A DNA stretch of 64,000 nt from Ascarosepion bandense (GCA_037127315.1 JBBBDQ010001122.1:5125001-5189000), one strand, 5' to 3'; numbered from the stretch's first letter, positions 51,013-63,400 are shown. The notes: generated from the sequence alone by a model not told the origin. Program-made: numbers and translations.

Positions 51013-54000
51013 TGGGCCAGGAAGAAAGACACGGAAACAAGAGGGTACGTTCAGACAGTGTATTAGAATAAAAGAACATATACACAAATACGAGTGTTAG
51101 GGGCAGGAAGAAAGACACTGAAACAAGAAGGTAGGTTCAAAGAGTTTATTAGAATAACAGAATATATATACAAATACGAGTGTTAAGGCCTGGAAGAAAG
51201 ACACAGAAACAAGAAGGTAGGTTCAAAGAGTTTATTAGAATAACAGAATATATATACAAATACGAGTGTTGGGGCCAGGAAGAAAGACACGGAAACAAGA
51301 AGATAGGTTCAAAGAGTATATTAGAATAACAGAATATATATACAAATAAGAGTGTTAGGGCCAGGAAGAAAGGCACGGAAGCAAGAATGTAGGTACAAAC
51401 ATTTGTAGTAGAATAACAGAATATATATACAAATACGAGTGTTAGGGCCAGGACGAAAGACACGGAAACAAGAAGGTAGGTTCAAACAGTGTATTAGAAT
51501 AACAGAATATATATAAAAATACGAGTGTTAGGACCAGGAAGAAAAACACGGAAACAAGAAGTTAGGTTCAAACAGTGTATTAGAATAACAGAATATATAT
51601 ACAAATACGAGTGCTAAGGCCAATAAGAAAGACACGGAAACAAGAAGGTAGGTTCAAACAGTTGATTAGAATAACAGAATATATATACAAATACGAGTGT
51701 TGGGGCCAGGAAGAAAGACACGGAAACAAGAGGGTACGTTCAAACAGTGTATTAGAATAACAGAATATATATACAAATACGAGTGTTAAGGCCTGGAAGA
51801 AAGACACGGAAACAAGAAGGTTGGTTCAAAGAGTTCATTAGAATAACAGAATATATATACAAGTAAGAGTGTTGGGGCCAGGAAGAAAGACACGGACACA
51901 AGAAGGTAGGTTCAAACAGTGTATTAGAATAACAGAATATATATACAAGTAAGAGTGTTGGGGCCAGGAAGAAAGACACGGAAACAAGAAGGTAGGTTCA
52001 AAAAGTTGATTAGAATAACAGAATATATATAAAAATACGAGTGTTAGGGCCAGGAAGAAAGACACGGAAACAAGAAGGTTGGTTCAAAGATTTCATTAGA
52101 ATAACAGAATATATATACAAATACGAGTGTTAGGGCCAGGAAGAACGACACGGAAATAAGAAGATTGGTTCAAACAGTTTATTAGAATAACAGAATATAT
52201 ATACAAATACGAATGTTAGGGCCAGGAAGAACGACACGGAAATAAGAAGGTTGGTTCAAACAGTTTATTAGAATAACAAAATATATATACAAATACGAGT
52301 GTTAGGGCCAGGAAGAACGACACGGAAATAAGAAGGTTGGTTCAAACAGTTTATAAGAATAACAGAATATATATACAAATACGAATGTTAGGGCCAGGAA
52401 GAAAGACACGGAAACAAAAAGGGAGGTTCAAACAGTGTATTAGAATAACAGAATACATATATACAAATACGAGTGTTAGGGCCAGAAAGAAAGACACGGA
52501 AACAAGAAGGTAGGTTCAAACAGTGTATTAAAATAACAGAATATATATACAAATACGAGAGTTAGGGCCAGGAAGAAAGGCACGTAAGCAAGAATGTAGG
52601 TTCAAACAGTGTATTAGAATAACAGAATTTATATACAAATACGAGTGTTAGGGCCAGGAAGAAAGACACGGAAGCAAAAAGGGAGGTTCAAACAGTGTAT
52701 TAGAATAACAGAATACATATATAAAAATACGAGTGTTAGGGCCAGGAAGAAAGACACGGAAACAAGAAGGTTGGTTCAAAGATTTCATTAGAATAACAGA
52801 ATATATATACAAATACGAGTATTGGTGCCAGGAAGAAAGACACGGAAGCAACGATGTAGGTTCAAATAGCTTATTAGAATAACAGAATATATATACAAAT
52901 ACGAGTGCTAAGGCCAATAAGAAAGACACGGAAACAAGAAGGTAGGTTCAAACAGTTTATTAGAATAACAGAATATATATACAAATACGAATGTTAGGGC
53001 CAGGAAGAACGACACGGAAATAAGAAGGTTGGTTCAAACAGTTTATTAGAATAACAGAATATATATACAAATACGAATGTTAGGGCCAGGAAGAACGACA
53101 CGGAAATAAGAAGGTTGGTTCAAACAGTTTATTAGAATAACAGAATATATATACAAATACGAGTGTTAGGGCCAGGAAGAACGACACGGAAATAAGAAGG
53201 TTGGTTCAAACAGTTTATTAGAATAACAGAATATATATACAAATACGAATGTTAGGGCCAGGAAGAAAGACACGGAAACAAAAAGGGAGGTTCAAACAGT
53301 GTATTAGAATAACAGAATACATATATACAAATACGAGTGTTAGGGCCAGGAAGAAAGACACGGAAACAAGAAGGTAGGTTCAAACAGTGTATTAGAATAA
53401 CAGAATATATATACAAATACGAGTGTTAGGGCAAGGAAGAAAGGCACGTAAGCAAGAATGTAGGTTCAAACAGTGTATTAGAATAACAGAATATATATAC
53501 AAATACGAGTGTTAGGGCCAGGAAGAAAAGCACGTAAGCAAGAATGTAGGTTCAAACAGTGTATTAGAATAACAGAATATATGTACAAATACGAGTCTGA
53601 GGGCCAGGAAGAAAGACAGAAACAAGAAGGTTGGTTCAAACAATGTATTTGAATAACAGAATATATATACAAATACGAGTGTTAGGGCCAGGAAGAAAGT
53701 CACGGAAACAAGAAGGTAGGTCCAAACAGTGTATTAGAATAACAGAATATATATACAAATACGAGTGTTGGAGCCAGGAAGAAAGACACGGAAACAAGAA
53801 GATAGATTCAAACAGTGTATTAGAATAACAGAATGTATATACAAATACGAGTGGTAGGGCCAGGAAGAAAGACACAGAAACAAGAAGGTTGGTTCAAACA
53901 GTGTATTAGAATAACAGAATATATATACAAATACGAGTGTTAGGGCCGGAAGAAAGACACAGAAACAAGAAGGTTGGTTCAAACAGTGTATTAGAATAAC

Positions 54001-57000
54001 AGAATATATATACAAATACGAGTGTTAGAGCCAGGAAGAAAGACACGGAAACAAGAAGGTAGGTTCAAACAGTGTATTAGAATAACAGAATATATATACA
54101 AATACGAGTGTTGGAGCCAGGAAGAAAGACACGGAAACAAGAAGGTAGGTTCAAACAGTTTATTAGAATAACAGAATATACATACAAATACGAGTGTGAG
54201 GGCCAGGAAGAAAGACACGGAAACAAGAAGGTAGGTTCAAACAGTGTATTAGAATAACAGAATATATATACAAATACGAGTGTTGGAGCCAGGAAGAATG
54301 ACACGGAAACCAGAAGGTAGGTTCAAACATTTTATTAGAATAACAGAATATACATACAGATACGAGTGTGAAGGCCAGGAAGAAAGACACGGAAACAAGA
54401 AGGTAGGTTCAAACAGTGTATTAGAATAACAGAATATATATACAAATACGAGTGTTGGAGCCAGGAAGAAAGACAGGGAAACAAGAAGGTAGGTTCAAAC
54501 AGTGTATTAGAATAACAGAATATATATAAAAATACGAGTGTTAAGGCCAGGAAGAAAGACACGGAAACATGAAGGTAGGTTCAAACAGTTTAATAGAATA
54601 ACAGTATATACATACAAATACGAGTGTTAAGGCCAGGAAGAAAGACACGGAAACAAGAAGGTAGGTTCGAACAGTGTATTAGAATAACAGAATATATATA
54701 AAAATACGAGTGTTAGGGCCAGGAAGAAAGACACGGAAACAAGAAGGTAGGTTCAAACAGTGTATTAGAATAACAGAATATATATAAAAATACGAGTGTT
54801 AGGGCCAGGAAGAAAGACACGGAAACAAGAAGGTAGGTTCAAACAGTGTATTAGAATAACAGAATATATATACAAATACGAGTGTTAAGGCCAGGATGAA
54901 AGACACGGAAACAAGAAGGTACGTTCAAACAGTTTATTAGAATAACAGAATATACATACAAATACGAGTGTGAGGGCCAGGAAGAAAGACACGGAAACAA
55001 GAAGGTAGGTTCAAACAGTGTATTAGAATAACAGAATATGTATACAAATACGAGTGTGAGGGCCAGGAAGAAAGACACGGAAACAAGAAGGTAGGTTCAA
55101 ACAGTGTATTAGAATAACAGGATATATATACAAATACGAGTGTTAGGGCCAGGAAGAAAGACACGGAAACAAAAAGGTAGGTTCAAACAGTTTATTAAAA
55201 TAACAGAATATACATACAAATACCAGTGTGAGGGCCAGGAAAAAAGACACGGAAACAAGAAGGTAGGTTCAAACAGTGTATTAAAATAACAGAATATATA
55301 TACAAAGACGAATGCTAAGGCCAAGAAGAAAGACACGGAAACAAGAAGGTAGGTTCAAACAGTTAATTAAAATAACAGAATATACATACAAATACCAGTG
55401 TGAGGGCCAGGAAAAAAGACACGGAAACAAGAAGGTAGGTTCAAACAGTGTATTAAAATAACAGAATATATATACAAAGACGAGTGCTAAGGCCAAGAAG
55501 AAAGACACGGAAACAAGAAGGTAGGTTCAAACAGTTAATTAAAATAACAGAATATGCATACAAATACCAGTGTGAGGGCCAGGAAAAAAGACACGGAAAC
55601 AAGAAGGAAGGTTCAAACAGTGTATTAAAATAACAGAATATATATACAAAGACAAGTGCTAAGGCCAAGAAGAAAGACACGGAAACAAGAAGGTAGGTTC
55701 AAACAGTTAATTAAAATAACAGAATATACATACAAATACCAGTGTGAGGGCCAGGAAAAAAGACACGGAAACAAGAAGGTAGGTTCAAACAGTGTATTAA
55801 AATAACAGAATATATATACAAATACGAGTGTTAAGGCCAGGAAGAAAGACACGGAAACAAGAAGGTAGGTTCAAACAGTTTATTAGAATAACAGAATATA
55901 TATATATAAATACGAGTGTTAGGGCCAGGAAGAAAGACACTGAAACAAGAAGGTAGGTTCAAACAGTGTATTAGAATAACAGAATATATATACAAATACG
56001 AATGTTAGGGCCAAAAAGAAAGGCACGTAAGCAAGAAAGTAGGTTCAAACAGTGTATTAGAATAACAGAATATATATAGAAATACAAGTGTTAGGGCCAG
56101 GAAGAAAGACACAGAAACAGGAAGGTTGGTGCAATCAGTTTATTAGAATAACAGAATATATATATAAATACGAGTGTTAGGGCCAGAAAGAAAGACACTG
56201 AAACAAGAAGGTAAGTTCAAACAGTGTATTAGAATAACAGAATATATATAAAAATACGAGTGTTAGGGCCAGGAAGAAAGACACGGAAACAAGAAGGTAG
56301 GTTCAAACAGTTAATGAAAATAACAGAATATACATACAAATACGAGTGTTAGGGCCAGGAAGAAAGGCACGGTATCAAGAAGGTAGGTTCATTAGTGTAT
56401 TGGAATAACAGATTATATATACAAATACGAGTGGTAGGGTCAGCAAGAAAGGCACGTAAGCAAGAAGGTAGGTTCAAACAGTGTATTAGAATAACAGAAT
56501 ATATATACAAATACGAGTCTGAAGGCCAGGAAGAAAGACACGGAAACAAGAAGGTAGGTTCAAACAGTTTATTAGAATAACAGAATATACATACAAATAG
56601 GAGTGTGAGGGCCAGAAAGAAAGACACGGAAACAAGAAGGTAGGTTCAAACAGTGTATTAGAATAACAGAATATATATACAAATACGAGTGTTAGAGCCA
56701 GGAAAAAGACGCGGAAACAAGAAGGTAGGTTCAAACAGTGTAATAAAATAACAGAATATATATACAAATACGAGTGTTAAGGCCAGGAAGAAAGACACGA
56801 AAACAAGAAGGTAGGTTCAAACATTTGTATTAGAATAACAGAATATATATACAAATACGAGTGTTAAGGCCAGGAAGAAAGACACGGAAACAAGAAGGTA
56901 GGTTCAAACAATTTGTAAATTAGAATAACAAGGTAATTATATAATAACAAAAATACGAGTGTTAGGGCCAGGAAGAAAGACACGTAAACAAGAGATAGGT

Positions 57001-58095
57001 TCACACATTTGTATTAGAATAACAGAATATCTATACAAATACGAGTGTTAGGGCCAGATAGAAAGACACGGAAACAAGAAGGTAGGTTCAAACAGTGTAT
57101 TAGAATAACAGAATATATATACAAAGACGAGTGTTAGAGCCAGGAAAAAGACACGGAAACAAGAAGGTAGGTTCAAACAGTGTAATAGAATAACAGAATA
57201 TATATACAAATACGAGTGTTAGGGTCAGGAAGAAAGACACGAAAACAAGAAGGTAGGTTCAAACAGTTTATTAGAATAACAGAATATATATGCAAATACG
57301 AGTGTTAAGGCCATGAAGAAAGACACGGAAACAGGAAGGTAGGTTCAAACAGTGTATTAAAATAACAGAATATATATACAAATATGAGTGTTAGGGCCAG
57401 GAAGAAAGGCACGTAAGCAAGAAGGTAGGTTCAAACAGTGTATTAGAATAACAGAATATATATACAAATACGAGTGTTAGGGCTAGGAAGAAAGACACGG
57501 AAACAAGTAGATAGGTTCAAACATTTGTATTAGAATAACAGAATATATATACAAATACGAGTGTTAGGGCCAGGAAGAAAGACACGGAAACAAGAAGGTA
57601 GGTTCAAACAGTTTATTAGAATAACAGAATATATATGCAAATACGAGTGTTAAGGCCAGGAAGAAAGACACGGAAACAGGAAGGTAGGTTCAAACAGTGT
57701 ATTAAAATAACAGAAAATATATACAAATATGAGTGTTAGGGCCAGGAAGAAAGGCACGGAAGCAAGAAGGTAGGTTCAAACAGTGTATTAGAATAACAGA
57801 ATATACATACAAATACGAGTGTTAGGGCCATGAAGAAAGACACGGAAACAAGAAGGTAGGTTCAAACAGTGTATTAGAATAACAGAATATACATACAAAT
57901 ACGAGTGTTAGGGCTAGGATGAAAGACACAAAAACAAGAAGATAGGTTCAAACATTTGTATTAGAATAACAGAATATATATACAAATACGAGTGTTAGGG
58001 CCATGAAGAAAGACACGGAAACAAGAAGATAAGTTCAAACATTTGTATTAGAATAACAGAACAACAGAATAACAGAATAACAGAATATGTATACT
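51013..58095. repeat. 86-bp satellite array, about 80 units
   Basis: Consensus contains GGTTCAAACAGTGTATTAGA, ATAACAGAATATATATACAA, ATACGAGTGTTAGGGCCAGG and AAGAAAGACACGGAAACAAG in that order. Period is 86 bp with occasional 84-90-bp units. Higher-order periods of 172, 345 and 864 bp are visible. Many 75-aa minus frames spaced by 86 or 172 bp reflect the period and are not genes. No hammerhead core or tRNA-like pair of boxes was found in the unit. Confidence 0.98.
55165..55810. repeat. 172-bp dimeric higher-order block in the satellite
   Basis: The variant pair TACCAGTGTGAGGGCCAGG (55221, 55393, 55565, 55737) and AGTGCTAAGGCCAAGAAG alternate with exact 172-bp spacing, four times. Confidence 0.92.
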
Positions 58096-58174
58096 AGTTA
58101 GAATGTTAGTAATCAGCCAAGAGAAGTGTAAGTCCAAACTGTATCGTTACGCTGCGTCTCGACTGTCTCTACAC

Positions 58175-58785
58175 CAGGGGATTTCAAACTTTTTGACTTA
58201 TGGTCCCATTTATATTTCAAGTTTTAGTCTAGGGACCCACTATAAACGCTTATGGAATTTATACATAAATTTTTCCTAAAAATAGCTTATAGTTTTGCAT
58301 TAACGTAGTAAAAATTGGTTTTAAGCTCACTTTAGACATAAGTGTTCAAACAAAATAAATTAATACCTCATGTAACAAAATTAAATTTTGTTTTATTTTT
58401 AAATTAAATATAGTCCACATCATAATTTCTTAATTTGTTTTTTTGAACAATCTCTTCCGTCTCTATAGCGGATTCTGTGTTGATCTCATCATGAGATTTC
58501 TGTTTTAAAAATTTACACATGGATGACACTTGCACCCTGAAAAAAAAGGTAAATTTGAAAATTAAAGCTCTTGCATGTGTCAAATAATTGTTTGTATAAA
58601 TAATGTTGACATGTAATGGGCGATAGTGCAAGCTTTTGTCATTTGATAACATTAATAAGTAAAAATAAATATCCAGACATTGAAAATTTATAATTTGAAT
58701 TTCACGTGATGATTTAATTCACGGACCCCCTATCTTATCCTTGCGGACCCCCTGTGGTCCGCGGACCACAGTTTGAAAACCCCTG
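58175..58785. mobile_element. hAT-type non-autonomous element (MITE)
   Basis: Ends CAGGGGATTTCAAACT and AGTTTGAAAACCCCTG form terminal inverted repeats. Inside the right end, TGTGGTCCGCGGACCACA forms a palindrome. Flanks CTCTACAC (58167-58174) and GTCTAGAC (58786-58793) match at 6 of 8 positions and share the central TA expected for Buster-group hAT duplications. The 82-aa minus frame inside has no recognised domain. Confidence 0.75.
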
Positions 58786-58914
58786 GTCTAGACTACCTTC
58801 CAACTGCCGTCCCCGGAAGTCCCGCAGGTTAGTATTTATTGACGGAGGAAGAGTTCATTCCTTGTAGATAGGGCACCTTAATAACAATTTAATTTCATTT
58901 ATATTTTGGTGGAA

Positions 58915-59060
58915 CAAAACATTTTGCAAAATAAAGCCGAAAGGGATTTTTCACAAGCAAGAAAAGAAACTGTTAGCAGAGGACTTACGGCTATATCTAA
59001 CTAGTTCAAGTGTAAATTCATGAGATCTCAACGCTAGACTGGTATTGCACTTAAATTCAT
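58915..59060 (-). mobile_element. LINE-A C-terminal scrap
   Basis: CAAGCAAGAAAAGAAACTGT, TTAGCAGAGGACTTACGGCT and the AAATTCATGAGATCTCAACG block, all antisense LINE-A. Confidence 0.65.
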
Positions 59061-59103
59061 AAAATTTAGGTACCATAACGAAAAGCACATCCAAACAATA
59101 ACC

Positions 59104-59349
59104 ATGAAAGTATTTGGTTGTCACACATTAAATGATGCACTTTATAGGAAATTAATAAAACGCTTGTATTTGTTTGTAGCGGATAAGAAATTAATTAAAA
59201 TCAACTCTCTTCTACACTTTTACAAAAATTCAAAACGACGTGTGAAATCCTGGTTTTTCCCAAATAGAAAAAGGATTGGCCATGTACGAAACCAGATTTC
59301 GCATGTAGGTGTAAAAATGATTTTTGATGAATGGGAGCGACTTGCATGA
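59104..59349 (+). CDS. Unidentified 81-aa open frame
   Basis: MKVFGCHTLNDALYRKLIKR onward; Lys/Arg-rich, no recognised domain or neighbour relation. May be chance. Confidence 0.12.
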   Translation: MKVFGCHTLNDALYRKLIKRLYLFVADKKLIKINSLLHFYKNSKRRVKSWFFPNRKRIGHVRNQISHVGVKMIFDEWERLA

Positions 59350-59980
59350 CCAAAAGGACTTCGCGTGTAAATGCGAAAATATCTAGATTACAATAAAAGG
59401 ACTTCATCAACATCAGTCAAGTCAGTCAGAGATGGGAGCATCTAAAATGTAACTTCAAACTTCAAGCGACCCGGACATTGTCCTCTTTATCTTTCAATTA
59501 TTACTGGAACATTTTGAACGAACTCTTGATACCTTAACTTTCTCGTTGAACATTAATTTCAACGAATTTTTGTTATTCCTCCTTTTAATAAATTTCTATT
59601 TTGAAATGCAAAATGAATATTTTATTATTCACCTCTACTACACTAATCCACACATTCCAACCGACAACCAAACTTCTGATGACAAAAACCTTCTGATAAT
59701 AATTCTGATGATAATTCAGCATAAATCTTGTAAGCTGCAGGGAGTTCGGTTAAGTCTGACACAAGGTCGAATCAAAGAACCATTAACCAGCTCCCTACGC
59801 TACACTGGTGACTCCCGACGTACAAAAAACATGCACCCCTACACTACAAGTTAAATAACTAATTTATTTAGTTGAAACAGGCACCATGTTGATGTGTCGC
59901 TGTTCTCCAACGTACATCTTAATTCTTGATCTTATCTTTTAATTCTTTGATTACATATTCCTTGGATAATTTTTATTGCA
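59350..59980. other. No recognised features
   Basis: A 102-aa frame at 59546 is compositional in its first part and has no motif. Confidence 0.4.
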
Positions 59981-59984
59981 TATC

Positions 59985-60280
59985 AGTCAGTTAAGTGCCA
60001 TGTGTGATACACACTTAGGCAATCATGTCTCGAAAGAGACATGACTGACTGGGTAGAAGATTATCCCTAAGTTGGTTGCCATTGCTTTCTGCGGTAGACT
60101 GATTGACAGCGACGCTATAGAACCCAATCTGTCCTATCATTTAACCCATAACTGGAAGGAAGAGACGGATTAATACCTTTCTCAAAGGTATTTGGGCGTA
60201 AGTGAATGCAAGGAATTCAACTGGAATTCGAACTCGGTACCTCGATCTCTCGTTCTGAGTCGATATTCACTGCACCGCAA
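59985..60280 (-). mobile_element. SINE-P copy (antisense), inserted at the mariner relic
   Basis: CAGTCAGTTAAGTGCCATGT to TATTCACTGCACCGC. Contains CATGTCTCGAAAGAGACATG. Its head end abuts the mariner pseudogene. Confidence 0.88.
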
Positions 60281-60282
60281 AA

Positions 60283-60723
60283 AGGCTCAAATAAGTTATA
60301 ATCAGTAGGAGAGATAACAAGTGAATATGAAGGATGACGCAAAATTTCATAATCCAGGCTATGCAGCTTTTGGAGAGTTGATTGAGAAGCGTGAGGACTT
60401 GTAGCAAAATTAGGCCATCTCTATTCTTAAGTCTAGGATGTTTTCTCTTTCAATTTTTCATGCATACAATCAACTTCACCTCGATAGGAGTTTGCCGCTG
60501 TTGTTTTCCCTTGAGGCAAAAATAATAATGAATGAACCCCTTGAAAGACCGCAGTAACCATTAAAGTGCAGTGAAAGTTTTGGGTATAATCTAACCACTG
60601 GACTACTCTCTTACTGTTGTCAAAGATTATCCACTTCTCATCGCATTTAATGATTCAATGCAAAAAAAGGTTATTTTTTCCAAGTTCATACTCAAACAGT
60701 AAGATTACTCGATATTGTCTCAT
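60283..60723 (-). pseudogene. SETMAR/Mos1-like mariner transposase pseudogene
   Basis: Starts MRQYRVILLFEYELGKN (60723), then CDEKWIIFDNSKRVVQWLDY with the first catalytic Asp, QGKTTAANSYRGEVDCMHEK, and after stops STLQKLHSLDYEILRHPSYS and LVISPTDYNLFEPF. The usual PYSPDLSPTDY motif is SYSLVISPTDY, so the third catalytic Asp is lost; the second (HDNARPH) is not recognisable. DNA-binding region mostly deleted. Truncated at 60283 by SINE-P. Confidence 0.78.
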
Positions 60724-60867
60724 TGTTATTGTCATATATCAATAAAGTGTTGCTGCCGGCATTTGAGTTTGAACAGAGATCGACAGAGATCAAACGTAGT
60801 CGACTTCATTTTGATGTAATTAGAGGAATCGTGTTGCTGGAATCACGTGACGTAAAAATTATATATC

Positions 60868-61102
60868 AGTCAGTTAAGTCCCATACGTGAAACACGCTTG
60901 GGCGATCATGTCTCGAAAGAGACATGACTGACTGGGCAGAAAATTATCCCGCAGTAGGTTGTCATTGCAATCTGTCCTGTTATTTAACCCATAACTGGAA
61001 GGAAGAAATGGATTAATACCTTTCCCAAGGGTATTTGCGCGTCAGTGAATGCAATGAATTCAACTGGAATTCGAACTCGGCTCCCCGATTTCTCGTTCCG
61101 AT
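60868..61102 (-). mobile_element. SINE-P copy (antisense)
   Basis: CAGTCAGTTAAGTCCCATAC to TCTCGTTCCGATGA. Missing the CTTTCTGCGGTAGACTGG to GAACC stretch; ends in TA repeats. Confidence 0.85.
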
Positions 61103-61103
61103 G

Positions 61104-61128
61104 ATTATATATATATATATATATATAT
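61104..61128. repeat. (TA)n microsatellite
   Basis: TA run between SINE-P and LINE-A. Confidence 0.9.
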
Positions 61129-61470
61129 AATCATTTCGCCCCAAGCAAGGCATTTTACTGCCACTGTTGTGCAGGGGGTTACATAGGAGGGAAGTTATGA
61201 GAAAGAGTGACAGGTTATAGGGGGTGTCAGGAATTGGATAAGAGAAGGATGAGAACACTGATGAGAGTGGAGTGGACAGAGAAAGGAGCATGAGAGGGAG
61301 GATGCAGGTTAAAAAGATAGGAGATGACTATTGACTTTACATTTACATTTTTGGAGATTGTAGCTGTTGGGGAAGCAAGTAAACGGAAGAAAATTTAATG
61401 GGAATTGCGAGAAAAGAAGCTGATCGAGTAAAATTTGCGTTTACATTTTATTGGTAAAATATTGGTAAAA
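61129..61470 (-). mobile_element. LINE-A 3'-end fragment
   Basis: ATCATTTCGCCCCAAGCAAG, TGTGCAGGGGGTTACATAGG, then GGAGATTGTAGCTGTTGGGG, as in 31690 onward. Confidence 0.85.
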
Positions 61471-61474
61471 CTTT

Positions 61475-62225
61475 TATTGGTAATATGGGAACATAATATG
61501 CATTCAAGTCACAGGAAAGAAACAAAAGTCTGACTGTATTCTTCAAAGACGTTATTTCTAGTATATGTTACTTTACAAAAGTTATTTTCATTGGAATTTT
61601 AACAATATATTGAAATAAAATTATCTGGAAAGAAAAAGAGTCAGGAATAAGGGACGATATTTTTATATACTAAGGAGATTACTTTGTTAGACGAGCGAAT
61701 CAACACCCAACCATAATGTAACGAAAGACATGATTTACCTCGGAATTCAACACGAGCACGAACATGTCTTGTCTGTAAGATAATAACAAAAAAAGAAAGA
61801 TGGCCGCTATTGACGACACAATCTGCCTATCTCGTCCAAAACGAGACGATATTTGCACACATGCAAATTTTGGCCGTCTTGGAATGTGATAAAAAGCAGG
61901 TGCCAGCGCTGCTGTCACAAGGGGATTTTCTCGGTGGATTGTGTGTGTCGAAGTTGCGAATTGACAGTCAGACTGACAAAGAGGAATGAGAAGCGGCTTA
62001 GTTGATGTTTGTTTCACAATAGCCCTGTGTCACGGACCGTGAAAAGGAAACCTGTAATCCATTTCCTTGAGGCGACCAAAGAAAGAAAAATAGAAAAACA
62101 GCTGACTCGCCGGCGAGTGAGCATTGCACTGCACCTTTTGTTCCCCCCTCATCATTATTCATCTTTTTTTTTTATACTACACGTAAACTCTGTCATGTCA
62201 TGCGTGACAATCTAATATTTATAAA
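61475..62225. other. Unassigned, comparatively GC-rich island
   Basis: 61780-62150 shows no match to the repeat families here. It contains an AAGATGGCCGC YY1-like site, an octamer-like ATGCAAAT near 61861, and a small CTCGT/ACGAG hairpin near 61831. Could be a host regulatory or 5' region; no exon is supportable. Confidence 0.25.
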
Positions 62226-62229
62226 AAAT

Positions 62230-62600
62230 CAAAGAAAGAGACAGAGAGGCAACATTACGGCGGTGGGTAAGTAACTGAAGCCGAGTAGCCAGATCAGGAC
62301 CAATAATATTACTGATTCTTTCTTGGATTTTATCAAGAAGCTTAAGGTGCATCGACTCATATGTGGCAGTAATATTCTAAGCCTGGACGAATGGTAAACA
62401 TAGATATGTAAGATAGATTCAGGAAAGAAAACATTGTCCCACACGACACAGTGAACCGACCATCTTAGTAGGTGACCTAGCAATAGATTTAATACAGTAT
62501 TTCTATTTCATGTTAGCTAAGAACTTTATCTCAAGAAGGCGCAACGAGTCGCTTTCCAGGAAGTTAGTATCAGCCATACTGATGAAAAAAAAAAAAATTA
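62230..62600 (-). mobile_element. LINE-A C-terminal fragment
   Basis: ACTGAAGCCGAGTAGCCAG, CCAATAATATTACTGATTCT, CATATGTGGCAGTAATATTC: antisense of the LVLDKIQ...WSGPV region; frameshifted. Confidence 0.78.
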
Positions 62601-62679
62601 ATGGAGAGAAGTTTAGTTTTGAAGACCTTAAAAGTGACAAGCCATGAAATTATTTCTAAAAAAAAAAAAAGAAAAGCAC

Positions 62680-63070
62680 AGACTGAAACCGAGCTACCAG
62701 ATCAGGGCCAATAATATTACTTATTTTTCTTTGGACCTTATCTATATCGTCGTTATTAATGCTTTTATATTAATCATTTCACGACAAGCGAATCAATAAA
62801 GCCATTAGGACGCAAGATTTTACTGAGTGTAAAAGAATAAGAAAAAAAGAGAAAAATTATTAAGTAGAATGAACGATAAACGAGGAAGATCAATAATGAC
62901 TGAAGCTAAGGATTGACATTAAACTTAAAACAAAAATCAAGGTTGGCTAGAAAGCAAAACGTCAGAAAAGAGTTCCACAGGAGAAAATGCGAGAGAAGAA
63001 ACTGTTAGCATAGAACTTACGGTTACATCTACCTAATTCAGCTGTAAAATAATGTAACCTTGTTGCCAAT
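62680..63070 (-). mobile_element. LINE-A fragments
   Basis: 62680-62750 repeats the CCAATAATATTACTTA block. 62775-63070 is a 3' end (ATCATTTCACGACAAGCGAA through TTAGCATAGAACTTACGGTT). Confidence 0.75.
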
Positions 63071-63071
63071 C

Positions 63072-63300
63072 TAGTCAGTTAAGTGCCATACGTGATACAC
63101 CCTTAGAGCGATCATGTCTCGAAAGGGACATGGCTGACTGGGCAGAAGATTATCCCTAAGTAGGCTGCGGTAGACTAGTTGCCGGCCAAGGTTATAAAAC
63201 CCAATCCGTCCTATTATTTAACCCATAACTGGAGGGAAGAGACGGATTAATACCTTTCCCAAGGGTATTTGTGCGTAAGTGAATGCAATGAATTCAACTG
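63072..63300 (-). mobile_element. SINE-P copy (antisense), head lost
   Basis: AGTCAGTTAAGTGCCATACG to GAATGCAATGAATTCAACTG. The tRNA-like head is replaced by SINE-L body sequence. Confidence 0.85.
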
Positions 63301-63400
63301 AAAATAAATATATAATATTGTTTGATTATAAAAACAATATCTACTTAAATATGAGTATCGATCAAAAATAATGTTCAAACAAATCATTTCAAATTGTCAG
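63301..63400 (+). mobile_element. SINE-L body fragment
   Basis: AAAATAAATATATAATATTG, TATCTACTTAAATATGAGTA, TAATGTTCAAACAAATCATT. Confidence 0.65.

Noticed and set aside
51149..56767. Repeated ~75-aa minus-strand frames beginning MSFFLALTLVFVYIFCY
   Set aside because: Spacing of 86 or 172 bp matches the satellite period, which is not a multiple of three; no gene structure.
51013..58095. Satellite unit as a hammerhead-bearing repeat
   Set aside because: GGAAAC occurs but no CUGANGA box or suitable stems were found on either strand of the 86-bp unit.
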